Source: Strongylocentrotus droebachiensis
Taxonomy: Eukaryota > Echinodermata > Echinoidea > Camarodonta > Strongylocentrotidae
Length of the DNA stretch: 64,000 bases
Direction: 5' to 3'
Assembly (NCBI GenBank): GCA_035222895.1
Contig: JAVYIG010006369.1
Location: 1-64,000 of the forward strand
Positions 34,321 through 48,077 of the stretch are shown piece after piece. Both the position numbers and the translations under genes were made by a program. Position 1 is the first letter of the stretch, and every line of letters starts with the position of its first letter. The notes beneath the pieces are model-generated. The model saw only the letters and a program-made list of their open reading frames with translations, had not been told where the DNA came from and made no database searches.

Positions 34321-36236
34321 AAATCATTAATGATATTTCAGTAACTTTCTACAAATATTACATTACCATCACATCATGGTCAATCTTGGGGATTCCCCAA
34401 AGTTTTTGTTGTTGTTACATACAAGCATCCCACCCTTTCTAAGATCTCATACCTTTTCTGCCGTGACAGAATGAGCAGGTTTGAAGTGATTCAGGAATTG
34501 AAAAGAGAATTAGATTCTTGCCGAAAAAAGAAGGCACTGCAGGTGCAGAAGTTCCATGACAATTTTTTAGCTGAATCATGAAAGGATAATACATTTTTAA
34601 GATACATGTACATGCAAATGTTTATGTTCTTTTCATTTTTTAATGAGAGTCTGGTAAGGACTTTAAAAATCTGACTGCAGTTCTTGAAAATATTTTATTC
34701 CCCAATCAACTTTGGTTTCTCTCTAACTTTATTACATAAATTAAATTATGCCTATTAGATCAATTAACCCACAGCTAATAGTGCACAGGTATGGAGACGT
34801 GTATAATTACATTTTCCCACATAAGATATGTTTAAAACTTCACCAAAGTTTGGAGGTAACAATGTCGGAAAGTAGGCTAACACTGTGACAGGGTCTCTGA
34901 GTAGATTCCTTGGTCCCACCTAATGACTTTGATTTTGGGTACGGTAGAAGTTGCGATTGACTCTAATGCAGAAATATGTAGAAATCACAGCTTGTGAGGT
35001 ACAGCTCACAACAAGGTAGCCTAGAAACCGAGTGAAGAATTTAGATGTCCACTCGATAGTGTTTAGTTAACTTTAGTAGTCCTGGGATTGATTTTATATT
35101 TGAGGGACATTTTATTAGAAGTATCAAATGGTAGGTGGCTTTATATCTCTTATCATTTATAAAGAAAATCAACCAACCAACAAAAAAAAGTCAAAAAGAA
35201 GAAGAAGAAAAAATAAAAAAAGATGTAAATTTTGTGTAAATTTGTTAGGTCAGTACTGACGTACTGGTTCAGATTATTATATTATGTAGATGCTTGGCCA
35301 ATTAAACTTTGGAGGCAAAGAAGTGAACTCCTCGGTTGCTGTCATTTTTTATATAAAGTGTATATCTTTTATTCTGTACTCGTCTGATAATGATGATTAG
35401 TATGTGGAGCCGTGTCTCGGCACACCTACAAAGCCAAATATTATGGCTTATTCTTGCCCTGGACACGCCACTTTATATACTCCCATCTTGTCTGTGTACA
35501 AGGTATTTAAGTTTAGAATACCAAGACAAATGGATTAATGTATTCAGTCATTGATTTAGTACACTGTATTAAAAGCTAATCTTGAGTTCTGATAATGATG
35601 TAGTAGAGATTTCCACAACAAACAACATTTAAGTCTTGACCATCTTTGCTCTACCATTAAAACAAACAGGACTACCGCAGTTGACTCTGTCACACATACA
35701 TCGTTTTATCCATGAAATTCTTCAAAAAATGTGGTATTTTAGGATTTTATTCAATGGCAAATAGTATTGAGGAAAATTCAAGGCTAAATATAAGTTAATA
35801 ACTGCCAAACGATTTTGGTAAAAAATGTTCAATACTTAAGTTATGAGCCAAAGAATTAAAAAAAAATGCTACATGTAGTAGTCCCTCCTACACACGTGAA
35901 TAACATGCAGTATCAAGCGAGTTGCGATTCTGAGAGAACTTGACTTCCAGCAAGTTTTTTTGTTAGTGATTTTCTTATTTTGCTTGTCAAAATACCAATC
36001 TTCTCCACATTCACCATTTCAGAAACAATTTTTGTTCTTCTAAATAACTTTTCCATTTACTGAACTCAAGATCAGCTTTGACAGCCATGTTGTATCTTAA
36101 TGTGATGAGAAAGGCCTATTTTGTGTTATATTTAATTTTTGTATCAGTAGAACGGAAACAGAGATGTCGTGTGTCGATTAGTTATCTTTTATGCCAGAGA
36201 TTATTTCCTTGCTATCAGGAAAACCAGAAACTGCAG

Positions 36237-36402
36237 GGCATGAAACTTTCGCAAATTGCTAAGGATGACTCTTTTTCAGCAATAAAATTTTGCGAAATTA
36301 AAAAGCTTCATGCTGTAATGCTATCTACATGTTATTCTCATACTTAATGGTATGAAACTTTTTAAAAATCTTGACCACTTGTAAAAATTTGCGAAAGTTT
36401 CG
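36237..36402. repeat. Short inverted repeat, intergenic
   Basis: GAAACTTTCGCAAATT at 36242 pairs with AATTTGCGAAAGTTTC near 36386. Could be a small MITE; target duplication not identified. Confidence 0.55.
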
Positions 36403-37639
36403 TGCTCATGAAAGCTGGTGGTTTAGAGTATGGAACGGTGTACTGTACTTATCAAGGTCGATCAATCGGCTCATGTGACGGAAAGATGTACGTTTAGATA
36501 TAGATTTAAGTTAAGTTCATGGAGAAACCACACCCATGGTTCACTATGGTCCATATTTACCACATAATCAAGGAATCCCCCAGGCCTGCCTAGCTGCAAA
36601 ATAATATCTGATTTTGTAACGTTTTAAGTTTAACAAAGATTGTATAAAAATTTAGGAAATGACATATTTTCAATTATTTGAGGATACACCTGGGCTTCTT
36701 GCAAATGCCTTTCTGTGTTTTTATGAAAGGAAGACCTATTTCTTGATCGCAATTTCCCTTCAAAGTTCTTATGTTCAAAGTACAGATTTCTATTTTGTAC
36801 CTTTCAAGAAAAAAACAGGGGTAGTAATAATGGTGGTATAATTGATGATTTGAATACACTGGTACACTGTTCATCTTAAAATTATATCAACTTATGGTAA
36901 AAATACAGCTTCACTTAGTGATGAGATTTTGTTCATTACAGCATGAAACCAGCATTATATCCAAAGTTTATTCCTCACTTTAAAAGTGCATTATTACCTA
37001 CATGTACATAACCCTTGACACTCCCAACATACTCTCTGTTTAGCATTATATTTTATTTTTACTTTCAAAACTAAATATTTTTGAGAAATGTATGTAACCG
37101 GTATTTAATCATTTACTAAATTTAGCATCCCATTGATTTCATGATTTTAAGTCCTTCAAGTGTTAAAATGTCGGTGGCAGTATATTGGATTAGTAATTTT
37201 AATATGACAGTTTGGTTAAACTTACAATATTGTATTTCCTTAGCGAAAAGCTTATTCCTAAAATTTATGAAATGCTAATATGGCAAATCTCTTGGTTGTG
37301 AAAGTGGGAAAGTGTTTTTCTTGACTTTGTGTTTGCTGTAATTTTGATGTGAAGCTGAGGCGAGTCAATTGTAAAATCTTTCATTTTGCCAAACTGACAA
37401 ATTCACTTACCCAAGGCAGCTGCTTTCAAGTTTGGAAATTACCACCTAGTTATGGTGTTAACTAATTTCATACTCAACACCAGATCTACTGGTGTTAATG
37501 ATAGGCATAGAGTTTGTAATGTGCTATCACTAAATACTGAATATGAATGGTGTTGTTAAAATCATTTTCAGAGGAATTCATTCATAAAATAACACATATT
37601 AACACATAACATATATTGCCAATGTGGTTCATTAGGAAG

Positions 37640-37975
37640 TGTGTGTTTACCGTTTTTTTTTAGTACACCGGCTTTAAAAACTAAACACCAAATGCCCTAT
37701 GTAGCACCCAAGAGAATTGAGTGACCCGTGTTAAACATCATTCAACGGTTCATTTGCTTAAACATCATTCACCTAATGCAGCACTTTGACAATGCTTTGG
37801 CTTTAAACACAAACACACCCATTATAGCACTCTAGAAATTTGAAGACTGAATTAATATTGAAATACATGTAATAAACCATTCATTGCTTCAAACACGAAA
37901 CACCTTCTGTAGCTCCCATACTGTAGGGATTCTTTGAATTTGTACACATGCTGCCAACAAAATTCCGGAGAAATA
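37640..37975 (+). repeat. Degenerate tandem block
   Basis: Blocks near TTTAAACACAAACAC followed by TGTAGCACCC-like text recur about four times in 330 bp. Divergent enough that unit borders are unclear. Confidence 0.4.
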
Positions 37976-38914
37976 TATGTTTGTATTTTTAAAATGTGTA
38001 TTTCTATGCCAGCCAGTTTAATGGCATAGCTGTATTATCCTCATACAAAGACAAAATAATCAACAACTTTCTTCCATATGCAGTAGATGTTAGTGAAATG
38101 ATACTGCAAATGGAATTCAGATGATGAAAATGCTTCTCATGGCATTTTCTTATTACATAGATTTGGTTTGCTGTGGCAAAATGAAGAACTAATATTTTCA
38201 CATATTTGGGGTCCTCATTATATGCAGAAATCTTGAGTATAATTTCTAGTACTATATACTACAAATAGACTGGTCAAAATAATTTTGTCATGGAAAACTG
38301 TTATCTCATTTTGAGAAAGACTTGAATAGCATAATATAAAAGGTTCCATGTTTATCACAATAATGATTACTCCAGTAAACATCTGAAATTCAGTAACATC
38401 CAGCAGTAAATAGATGTTTGTTCATTTTAACGAGGAGGCTCCACTTTTGCAATGTATCTGTTATATTGTTTTAAATTTTAGAGATGATTTTAATTCATGA
38501 AACGTTGTATCAACTCTTTCCCCTTTCCGTCTCTGGTCTGTCTGATGTCATGTGATTTTGATTTCGTCAATGAAGATACTGTTACCAAATACTGTGTACA
38601 AATTGCACTGTTAATTATGTAATTAAAGAAAAGCTCTAAGCATTTGGGACTTTTTGTCTCAGCTGAAAAATATGAAAAATAGATCATTTATTATAGTCGA
38701 TTGTGTTTTTATTAATGTTAGTGTTAGTACATGTAGAAGTGATGTGCGGATATGATTATTCTCATGTATGGGAGAGAGGGAGAAAGGGAGATATATTTTG
38801 TTTGTTTGATTGATTTTATTTCTGCGTTCAAATAACATATACAAGGTTATACATTTTTACATAAGCATTACATACATAGCAAATCATGTCTCATAATATT
38901 ATACAATAATATAT

Positions 38915-39045
38915 AGAGGAAGAGAGAGAGAGAGAGGATACACATACCCACTTGATTACACCCGCAGCAAAGGAAAGAAAGAACGGAAGCTACAGAGGGG
39001 AAGAGAGAGGATGAGACAGAGAGAGAGAGAGAGAAAGAGATGAGC
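38915..39045. repeat. (GA)n-rich tract, intergenic
   Basis: Two (GA)n blocks separated by about 50 bp of mixed sequence. Confidence 0.8.
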
Positions 39046-39596
39046 GGAGATTCTGGACAAATCAAGAAAGAAATGTTCAGTGAGTTGCTCAACATTATAA
39101 TGCCAATATATATAGTTTGACTGTACAAACACTACTTGATGGAACCAATGAAGTGGCAGGAATTAAAAATGAGTGAAAGAGTAAAACGGATAAAATAGGA
39201 ATCCTTTTTTATCCGTTTTACTCTTTTTCCTTTCTTACTTCCTTCCATCTTTTCTTTCTTTATGTGTCACTTTTTCTTCTCTGCCCTTCTTTACCCTTTC
39301 TTTTACTATTTCCTCTATTTTTATTGGGAGGGGGGAGTACGAAATTTCAAACTGATGAAAATCTTACCACGTACAATCTGTCCTGTTAATTACTATTGGG
39401 AATATGTAAAACCGCGTGTCCACCTACCCCATCCCACTCCTTGTTTCTTGTATATATATATCGTTTGTTCGTAATGATGTTTATCAAATTATCTTATTCA
39501 ATAACCTATTATATGTTACTTTATCTTAGTTTAGGGGGGCCTGTAATGATAACACAAGCATAACTTTTAACGTGCCATTCATAACAGTGTTGTTAA

Positions 39597-39957
39597 AGCC
39601 CCTCTAAAGTGTTGGGAGCCCCAAATTCGCCAAAAATTTGATGGCAAAATTTTACTTAAATTGTATCATAATGTGAAAGAGGATCTAATTTAAGACATAC
39701 TTCTGCAATTCTTGCAAAGACCCCTTCAAATGTGTTTGAAGACAAATATTGATAAAAGAATACATAATTTGGGTTTTCTGTTGTACGCAGAAAACCTAAA
39801 TTTTGTATTCTTTCATCAATACTCGACTTCAAACACATTTGTTTTGAAAGTCATTCCAGAAATGTGTCTAAAATGACGTCCTCTTTCATATTATGATACA
39901 ATTTAAGTGAACTTCTGCCATCAAATTGTTGGGGCTTCCAACACTTTAGAGAGGCCT
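39597..39957. mobile_element. Foldback element, intergenic
   Basis: Arms of about 170 bp: GCCCCTCTAAAGTGTTGG at 39598 pairs with CCAACACTTTAGAGAGGC near 39938, and the inner TTTTCTGTTG/CGCAGAAAAC marks the centre at about 39780. Unrelated in sequence to the 5.1/11.9 kb family. Confidence 0.85.
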
Positions 39958-40144
39958 AAGTTATTGATGCTTAATTATGATAATTATATGATTCTCAAAA
40001 TGATAGTGGATAGCTGGCATGATTAATGGAGGGATTGGGTCGTGGTTTTCACGGACAGGCGGTTATTGGGATCATCTATAATAATGAAAATATATTACTT
40101 TTGAAGATTACAATGATGACGATAATGAGAATGATAATAATATT

Positions 40145-40235
40145 TTTAAATACTACTAATACTACTACCACTACTACTACTACTACTACTACTGCTACTA
40201 CTACTACTAATAATAATAATGATAATGATAATTAG
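40145..40235 (+). repeat. (ACT)n/(AAT)n microsatellite
   Basis: ACT triplets followed by AAT and GATAAT units, intergenic. Confidence 0.9.
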
Positions 40236-41020
40236 TATTATTATAATAACGAAAACAATAACGATTTTGATAATAGTAATAATAATTGTTGACACATTAT
40301 TGGCACCTGTAAAACGAATCGTCTTTGCAATTTACTTTGAACACATGTATATGAATTTCGATTCGTGTGCATGACATATCTGTTTTTTCTTCTTTTGTCA
40401 ACTGCAAATTCTTTATTGACTTTGTAGTTTGGTAGGACATCACAGCTATAGTATAGCATTATAGCTGTTATATACAGGGGTTACTCATTTAGTTAAAGAA
40501 TATTTAATCACGTGAAGAGCTCTCGACCAATCCATGCACAAAGAAAAATGTCCACGAAGTATATAACAGGATTTTTAATGTTAACAGGCATATTATACAG
40601 AGCGATTCTAGATATAATAAGGAAAACATGACATCATGACAATGTTTTCTCGCCTACTTACGTAACACAGTGTTGATGAAAATATTTTGCGGGGATTTCA
40701 TTCAATTTAACTTCATCACTCTTGATTACAACATGACCATTCATTAATTTTGGCACGTTCATAGCACTTTATAAAAGTCTAAAATAATCTAAACCAATAC
40801 ATTCATATCATTAATAGACTTAGGACTAATGTCAAATTGTCATTTTTCTAATACGGATATAACGAAGAAAATGATTAATTAATTAAATATTATATTAAAT
40901 TAAATATTAATTAAGCTATAAAACAATGTGTCTTGACTAAACTCGACCGATTAGCCATTGCCGTTTGGAAATTAAATATCACAACTACATATTCTGAGAT
41001 TTTCATGGTCGCAGCTACAC

Positions 41021-41970
41021 TGTAAAAAAGAATTTGTTCATTGGTAATTTTTACGTATTTTTTCCATGTAGAATTTACTTGAAAACATTAGTTTTGCCAC
41101 TTACGCACTAAATTTAAGTCTTGCTAACTCAAACTTTCAATTTAGTAGAACATACGTGGAATATTTAAGTAAAATCAAATACATAAGAACTTTAAGTAAT
41201 TTCAGCTTGTATTAATTTAGTAATTTTAACTCAAAATCAGAAATTATACGTATTACTCAAACAATTTATGTTGATTATTCTTATCTTTTTAAAGTAAGGA
41301 CCGATGCAGTGCGTAATAGAAATATTTACATAATGTATGAATATTCATTAAGACCAAATTAAACTCTTTTTTAAATTAAAAAATTCTTTTTTTTGTGGTT
41401 GAATGAACATTTAAGGACTTTAAAACATTTACTAATTCATTTAACATGGCTAAGCAAAGACAAGACAATTTTTAATTGTTACCCAGTTCAAAACAAATCA
41501 AAACTTGATATTTCAGGAAATTGTCAACCAATTTTCCTTTTAAGATGCTACGATCAACTATATATAAAATTTGGAGCCTTTCAATATGTGTCGAATTGAA
41601 GCGTATGTAATAGTTTGTGATGGTGGTAGATATATATATACGGTTAAATCTTAAATAGAAGTAGTGTTAGTGATTAGTGATTAATCTTAAATAGAAGTAG
41701 TGAATGATTAGTGGATGTTACTTGTTAGATTAGATGGGTACCAAATCGTGCAATATGTAATCCTATCATAGCTTTTTTTTAATTATCTAAAATGATTACA
41801 ATACTTAAATTATTTACGTTAATGTAACTCGATTTAACTGAGTAAAAATTTATTCAGCAAAATAAGTAAATTCTACTTAAGATGCCGTAGGTAATATTTA
41901 CTTAATAAAAATAAGGCAATTCTTTTCCTCAATTTTATTGAGTTATTTCGACTATTATTTTTTTACAGTG
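41021..41970. mobile_element. TIR element with CACTGTAAAAAA ends
   Basis: CACTGTAAAAAAGAATT at the left and TTTTTTTACAGTG at the right, flanked by TA. The inside is rich in TTTACTTAA/AAGTAAAT steps near both ends. This resembles a type of non-autonomous element common in aquatic animal genomes; superfamily not assigned. No ORF. Confidence 0.7.
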
Positions 41971-42287
41971 TACCATTGTACGGCCGTATAGGCGCTATTT
42001 AAAATTTATCAAAATTTACCGGGAGCACCGGTAAATTTTTATATTCAATTTTTCTCGAAAGCAGAAGTGTTTTAGGGGTTAAATTTCTTGTGCTTATAAT
42101 ACATCCACAGGAGCATCCAAGTATATCAAAATTGTAAAGAATCACTATCCACCCAATTTTCAAAATTTCCCAAAACTTTGTATTACCTTGAAGAAAAACA
42201 TTATTGTTATTAATCCGCCTCGTGCGTGTCACGCTACAAACAATAATAGCAGCCTCTTTAGGCTGAACGGGGAGATCACATGTTTTT

Positions 42288-42293
42288 TTTATT
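42288..42293 (-). terminator. Possible polyadenylation signal of the TMEM179B-like gene
   Basis: AATAAA on the minus strand, about 365 nt after the stop codon. It is the first such hexamer I found in that direction, but the region is A/T-rich, so chance occurrence is possible. Confidence 0.3.
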
Positions 42294-42657
42294 GTTTTTT
42301 TATTATTTGATTTCAAACTCGTATTTCATTAGTAGGCCTATGTTATTTTCCTCAAGTTGAATGAAATACTGATTTTAAAGAAATGAAAAAATTAAGCTCC
42401 GTATTTTGTTGTAGGCCTAGATAACTTTCGTTTTTCATCATATTCTGAATATTTCTTAGTCATATTTAAAGTCATTGAAATTCAAGAAAAATTCTTGATC
42501 ATGAACCCTTTCCTGTTTTCGTTCCTCCCCCCCCCCCCCCTCCCCCGATTCTTCTTTTACAACTTGTTCATACTGTTCGTAGTTCAGAAATTAAGAAGTA
42601 CAATCTATCACATCTGGTTTTTCGTAGTCCCCCCCCCCCTCCCACACACGTTTTCTT

Positions 42658-43971
42658 TCACATCTTGTTCTTGCAACAAACACTTATAAAGACAGTGAAA
42701 GCAGAGAGTGAGATCCACACAGCGAAGCTCAACCACGCCGTCGTCTGTCAAGAAAGAGAAAGGAAAAAGTATAAAAATACAAAAGATACAAAAGGGCTGT
42801 ACGACACATGCTCCTGCAAAAATACTACGTGGTGTTTCCTATATCAACCGAATTCCTAACTTCAACCCTGTGCCTAATACTAAAGCACTACCTTACCCTA
42901 ATCCTATATTACTTTAAACCAATAGCGACCCTAACATTAACACTATATACCTTTTCTGAAATAAAACCCGGAGCAATTATTGTCGGCGGTGTAAATGTCG
43001 GTTCACCAACAAAAGGGGTCAGTGACTGCTTCATGAAATTCAAGTCAAGTCCTATTCAATCGGGGAAAGTCGAATTTTCGTTAATACCATCGACCGATTT
43101 TAAATCATCATCAATTTTAGATTAAATGCAGGTATTAAAGATAAAGGTGCGTTCTGGTAATGCTATTGCATTGTGAAAGAAAAGGTGTGGAATGAATCAG
43201 AAAAAGTTGATCATGTAGCATGTAAGTATTGGTGTGCACTGCAAGGTTCTCGAGTCATCAAAATCATAATAAATTTCGCCCAGTCTTGGTAAAGTAACAA
43301 GCACTGCACACAGAAAGATGTATATGAGACTACACAAATGGTGTCGGGGCTAGCTTACCATGATTTCCTTATCTGTCTATGTTCATTACTCAGCCAGTAT
43401 ACATTTTCTTCCAAAATTGTTTGGCACATGAACATCTATTTGTAATCTTGAACATTCAGTGTAAGTTTCGTTTGATTCATGTGAGAATTCATTTTTTCTT
43501 TTTTTTTACCAGAACTCAAGTTTATCTTTAATATAATTATTTACCTCTGCTGTCAGGAGATAGTCGTGGAAGTGGGTTGTATCGAAGGGAGGTATGGCAC
43601 CCTGCTGTTGATAATCAATGCATCTTCATCGGATAAAATGTACGGAAGAAATTTGATTAATTTAAGATCTATTTTACCAAACGGATATGGAAGCATGTAT
43701 AAGGTATATTGTAAGCAACGTCTTCTCCGAGGAACTTGGCAATGAGGATTAATGCCTTACCAAAGCGCATTGTATTCGTTTCGAACAAGGGATCTTCCCG
43801 AGAATATTGCTCTACAACTGAGCTTTCAGTTTAATCATGAATAGAGATATTGGAGAGGGTGAGAAGGGGTGTGAGAAATGAGAAGGAAGAGGGAGAGTAA
43901 AGGAGAGGAGAGAAGAGAGAGAGAGAGATGGAGAGAAAGAGGTAGAAAGAGAAAGAGAAAGATAGAGAGAG

Positions 43972-44004
<33 letters not shown>

Positions 44005-47000
44005 ATTAAAGAGAGAGCATGAGAGAAATATAGAAAGATGATTGGGCACGTGCTCTATCTATCTTTACGGAATATCTTTACGCTATTTTACCATACTTTC
44101 CTAGCCATTAATTATTTTAATCGAGACAACTGGTGCATTTAGAACGATCCTTACTCATCAAAGAGCGGAAAATTTCGATCCACAAGCCCATTGCAAAGTT
44201 TATTGAACCCAATGGTCACGATAAATGCTGATGTCATGATCAAGATGGCGACAATGAGATAGAGAACCACGAAGAAAACTGGAACCAAGGCACTGAATTA
44301 AGAAAAAAGAAAGAGAAATAAAGGAAACAATCAATATCATTACATTCATGTGTGTCTATAGCTCAGAGGTCCTAGCATACGATGGAGGAAAAAAAATACT
44401 CTAAATGTTTGTCATTTTCCTTTTGCACACAGCAACACATTTTCTTACACGTGAAAAGAAACATTTTACAATTTATCTTTGATATACAGACCTAGATATA
44501 ATATAGGGCTCTCATAGGCGGATACAGGAAGATCTATAATTATAATCCCTAGTATAAATCACTATGACTTATGGATTATGATAGAGAGAGGGGGGGGGGG
44601 GGGGGAGTAATGAGATAATACAAAAAGATTGCACGGCCCCTCTGTACCTTTTCTAATCACTCCACCCCATGACACCAGTCCCCCCGCTCTTTCCATCGCA
44701 GGATCAGTGCTACGTCACAGTCTCCATTTCTATGACAAAGATGGCAAGGCCCTTTCAATATACATCAGTGTGTTTAAAAAATAAAAAATATTAATTTTTT
44801 AATTTTATCATTTATCTTTTTTAAATTTTGTTATCATATAACCCTTCTTTTTTCTCTGAAGAAAATTTAGGAAGAAGAAAAAAATATTGTGGAAAAGAAA
44901 AGAAATAATTTGAAATTAATACGCAAACTGGTCGAGGAGATAGTACAAACTTTATTTGCGATTTGTTTAAAATATGAAATATAATTTTGTTTATAAACAA
45001 AATTATGTGAATATTTTTCATCTGTAAATGTTTAACTTTATTTGTAACCCTGTATGGAAATGTAAACGTTCACTTGCAAATTTATTTAGACCTATGTGAA
45101 GATTATTTTGTTATTTTGTATACAATGTTATAGAGATATCGACTGTTTTGAGAGGCCTGGGTAGGCGGCGCGCCGAGGGGTCATGGCAGGACTCGCTAGT
45201 TCCCGAAGGGCATATAAAGCAGCCAGACCTCGAATAATAATGCAGTCGATATGTCTTTTATATGCCGAATTAAGACAAAAATCTACCGAGAATTCTTACC
45301 TTGTCCTTTTTTTTTAGTTAAGATTGGTTAAAACATCACGGAAAATCTGAGACACTGTCTGTAATCTTTGCTTGAAAAATGACCGAAAGTTTCAATCATT
45401 TGGGAATTGCAGACAAAAAGCATTGTATGGTGTTCGCGCTCGCATAAAGAGCATTTTAACACGTTAACCAATGGGTATCGCAGCAAATTTTACTATTTTC
45501 ATGGTAACCTGAATTTTGAGGGATCTCACTTTTGGACTATTAACCGGTATTGACATTTTTTGTTTCTTTACGGGAAAGGCTAAAATCACGACTCCAATTT
45601 CGACCAATCAGATGGCTGGATTTCTTAAGTGAGGTATGTAATATAAATTATGTACAATTTTCTTTATGAGAGAAGAGAATCAAAACCTATGAAAACAAAA
45701 AATGCATGTTCTAACCTTGAAACTATTTTCCTTTTTTTAACTAGCTCCACTAGTCTGTAGACTCCTGCGATAATTGCGATGAAAATGGCAACGCTCTGTA
45801 CAAATAGAAAAAAGTAGATAGGTATAAAAGAAGTACAATGAGCGAATATTTCATTTGTTGGTACTTCATAGGTATTTTCCTTTGCAAATACTGTAAAAGA
45901 ATATGACTGCTAAAGAAATATCACACAAGCCGTCACTTTGGGTCTCAGACTCTCAATACAGGGTAAGTTTCGTTTTGAGTTAATTTCTATCTAATTTCTA
46001 TCTTGATTTAATAGTGGTTCCCCCTCCCCAAAGTTAAACTCAGTGATACACACTGCTCTACATGTTCTCTCTTATAAGTCTAAAAGGTGCCTCCATCTAT
46101 TGGCATCCCTACAAATCTGTCACCAAATGTAACAACAGCAACAAAATAAAAAAATAAGAAAAACAAACATACACACACAAACAAATGCGTTGAAAAACGC
46201 CCCCCCCCCCCCACACACACACACACTTTGTTTTAGCGATGCCCCTATCTACACCGGCTCTACTTCATGCAGGATGCGCCTCTAGGGGCAATTTTCTTAT
46301 AAACACCAAATTTGGACTACTCACGTTCATACCAATGACGAAATTACAGTTCGCTACATCGTTGAGTATGATAAGCCAGCTGGTGAATGTCGGATACAGG
46401 GGGCAGCCCCCGTTAAAATCAGCCTAGAAGAGAATACAAATATTTTGTTTAAAGTTGCACATGTCTCAATGTTCTTTGATAAAGTGTTATGTTTCAAACA
46501 AATTTTGATACGCATTTTTCAACAACAAATTGTACTTTTAGGGGGTCTCTTCTTTTCAATCGCCTTCTGCTTCTTTCAACTGTCCCTGGACAAAACATAT
46601 CGTGCATGTACAATAATAAAGATAAAAGATGTTAAAGTAATAACAAATATCATGCAGAAGTAAATGAAAGAAGTATAGAAAAGATTAAGGATGAATTGAA
46701 ATGAGGCTAAAATATAAATAATCATTTAAGGGTCGCATATTTTTCCTGAGAGGCTCATTATTCTGAAATGGGTAAACCTACTGTTATTATCTGCATGGTT
46801 CCACTTCCGAATTCTGTTTCACCAGTATGTCCCATTGCCATAAAGGCATTAGGTCGATTTGCTAATTGCCTTCAACGGTCTTCTTTTATTTGATAAAGAA
46901 ATTATTTTATGACACAAGTTTTCGGTTTGGAGCATCAAAGAATATTCAGATAATTACCCCATTATATTTCGTCACCAGATTTGTCTTTTTGGAGACCTGC

Positions 47001-47830
47001 ACTTTGATCAGTAAATAACAATGGACCATACTTAACAGAATATTCTGAATTATAACACATTATCGTTAATCGTGTAGCCTAATTGTCGCGTTTATTTACA
47101 AGAGAAGCTTTTGACTTTGATACCTCGTATGCCTACAAATAGAACTACAAGTTTAGAGGAAAACAATATTCGCGTATTTTAGCGCACATAATGCATATGT
47201 TCGTGCAAGTTTGTGAAGAATTTTAGGCGGGAAAATGTTGGCACTTAAAAGTTACATCTGTCTTTGTACTGTAAACAAACAGAAAAAACATATCTAGGCC
47301 TATACACGGATAAAGGATTCAAGTTTGGTTTCCATGGTTATGCTACATGATGCAACAAGTTTTATGCTCGGCTCCAACAAATTCATAACATTTTCTTTAA
47401 CTTGAATCATTATGTTTTTGCTTTGATCCAGGCGTGTATACTTGGGTTAATAGAGCATATCATTTATTCCTAAATGATGAAATATAACATGAAAATCATT
47501 ATGGCATTCACTACTCCCATGACATGATATACTACTACTATTTCTGCAACTACTACTACGCCTACTCCTCCTCCTCCTTCTCCTCTTCCTACTTCTTCTA
47601 CTACTAATACTTGTACTTCTACCACCACCACCACCACCACCTACACCACTACTACTACTACTACTACTACTAATACTACTATTACTATTACTATTACTAC
47701 CACCACTAATACTACTAATATTAACGCTACTACTGCCACTAATACTCCTAATACTACGTCTACAACTACTTATATCTCTGTTATTGACACTACTACAACT
47801 GTTGATACAGCTACTACTACTTCTTCTACT

Positions 47831-47874
<44 letters not shown>

Positions 47875-47975
47875 TACTAATAATAATAATAGTAATAATA
47901 ATGATTCTACTACTACTACTACTACTACTCCTACTAACTCTAGTACTAGTACTACTAATTCTTCTACTACTACTG

Positions 47976-48017
<42 letters not shown>

Positions 48018-48033
48018 TTACTACTATTACTAT

Positions 48034-48077
<44 letters not shown>

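Larger units (their letters stand above)
34321..38900. other. Intergenic, no gene seen
   Basis: AT-rich sequence apart from the small inverted repeat at 36237 and the tandem block at 37640. No splice-flanked exon with conserved protein content was found on either strand. Confidence 0.5.
39060..42650. other. Intergenic, elements only
   Basis: Besides the foldback at 39597, the ACT repeat at 40145 and the TIR element at 41021, I see only AT-rich sequence and the probable TMEM179B 3' UTR at its right end. C runs occur at 42527-42542 and 42630-42639. Confidence 0.5.

Noticed and set aside
42700-43130. Plus-strand frames of 64-105 codons
   Set aside because: They overlap the TMEM179B last exon and intron on the opposite strand and show no conserved content.
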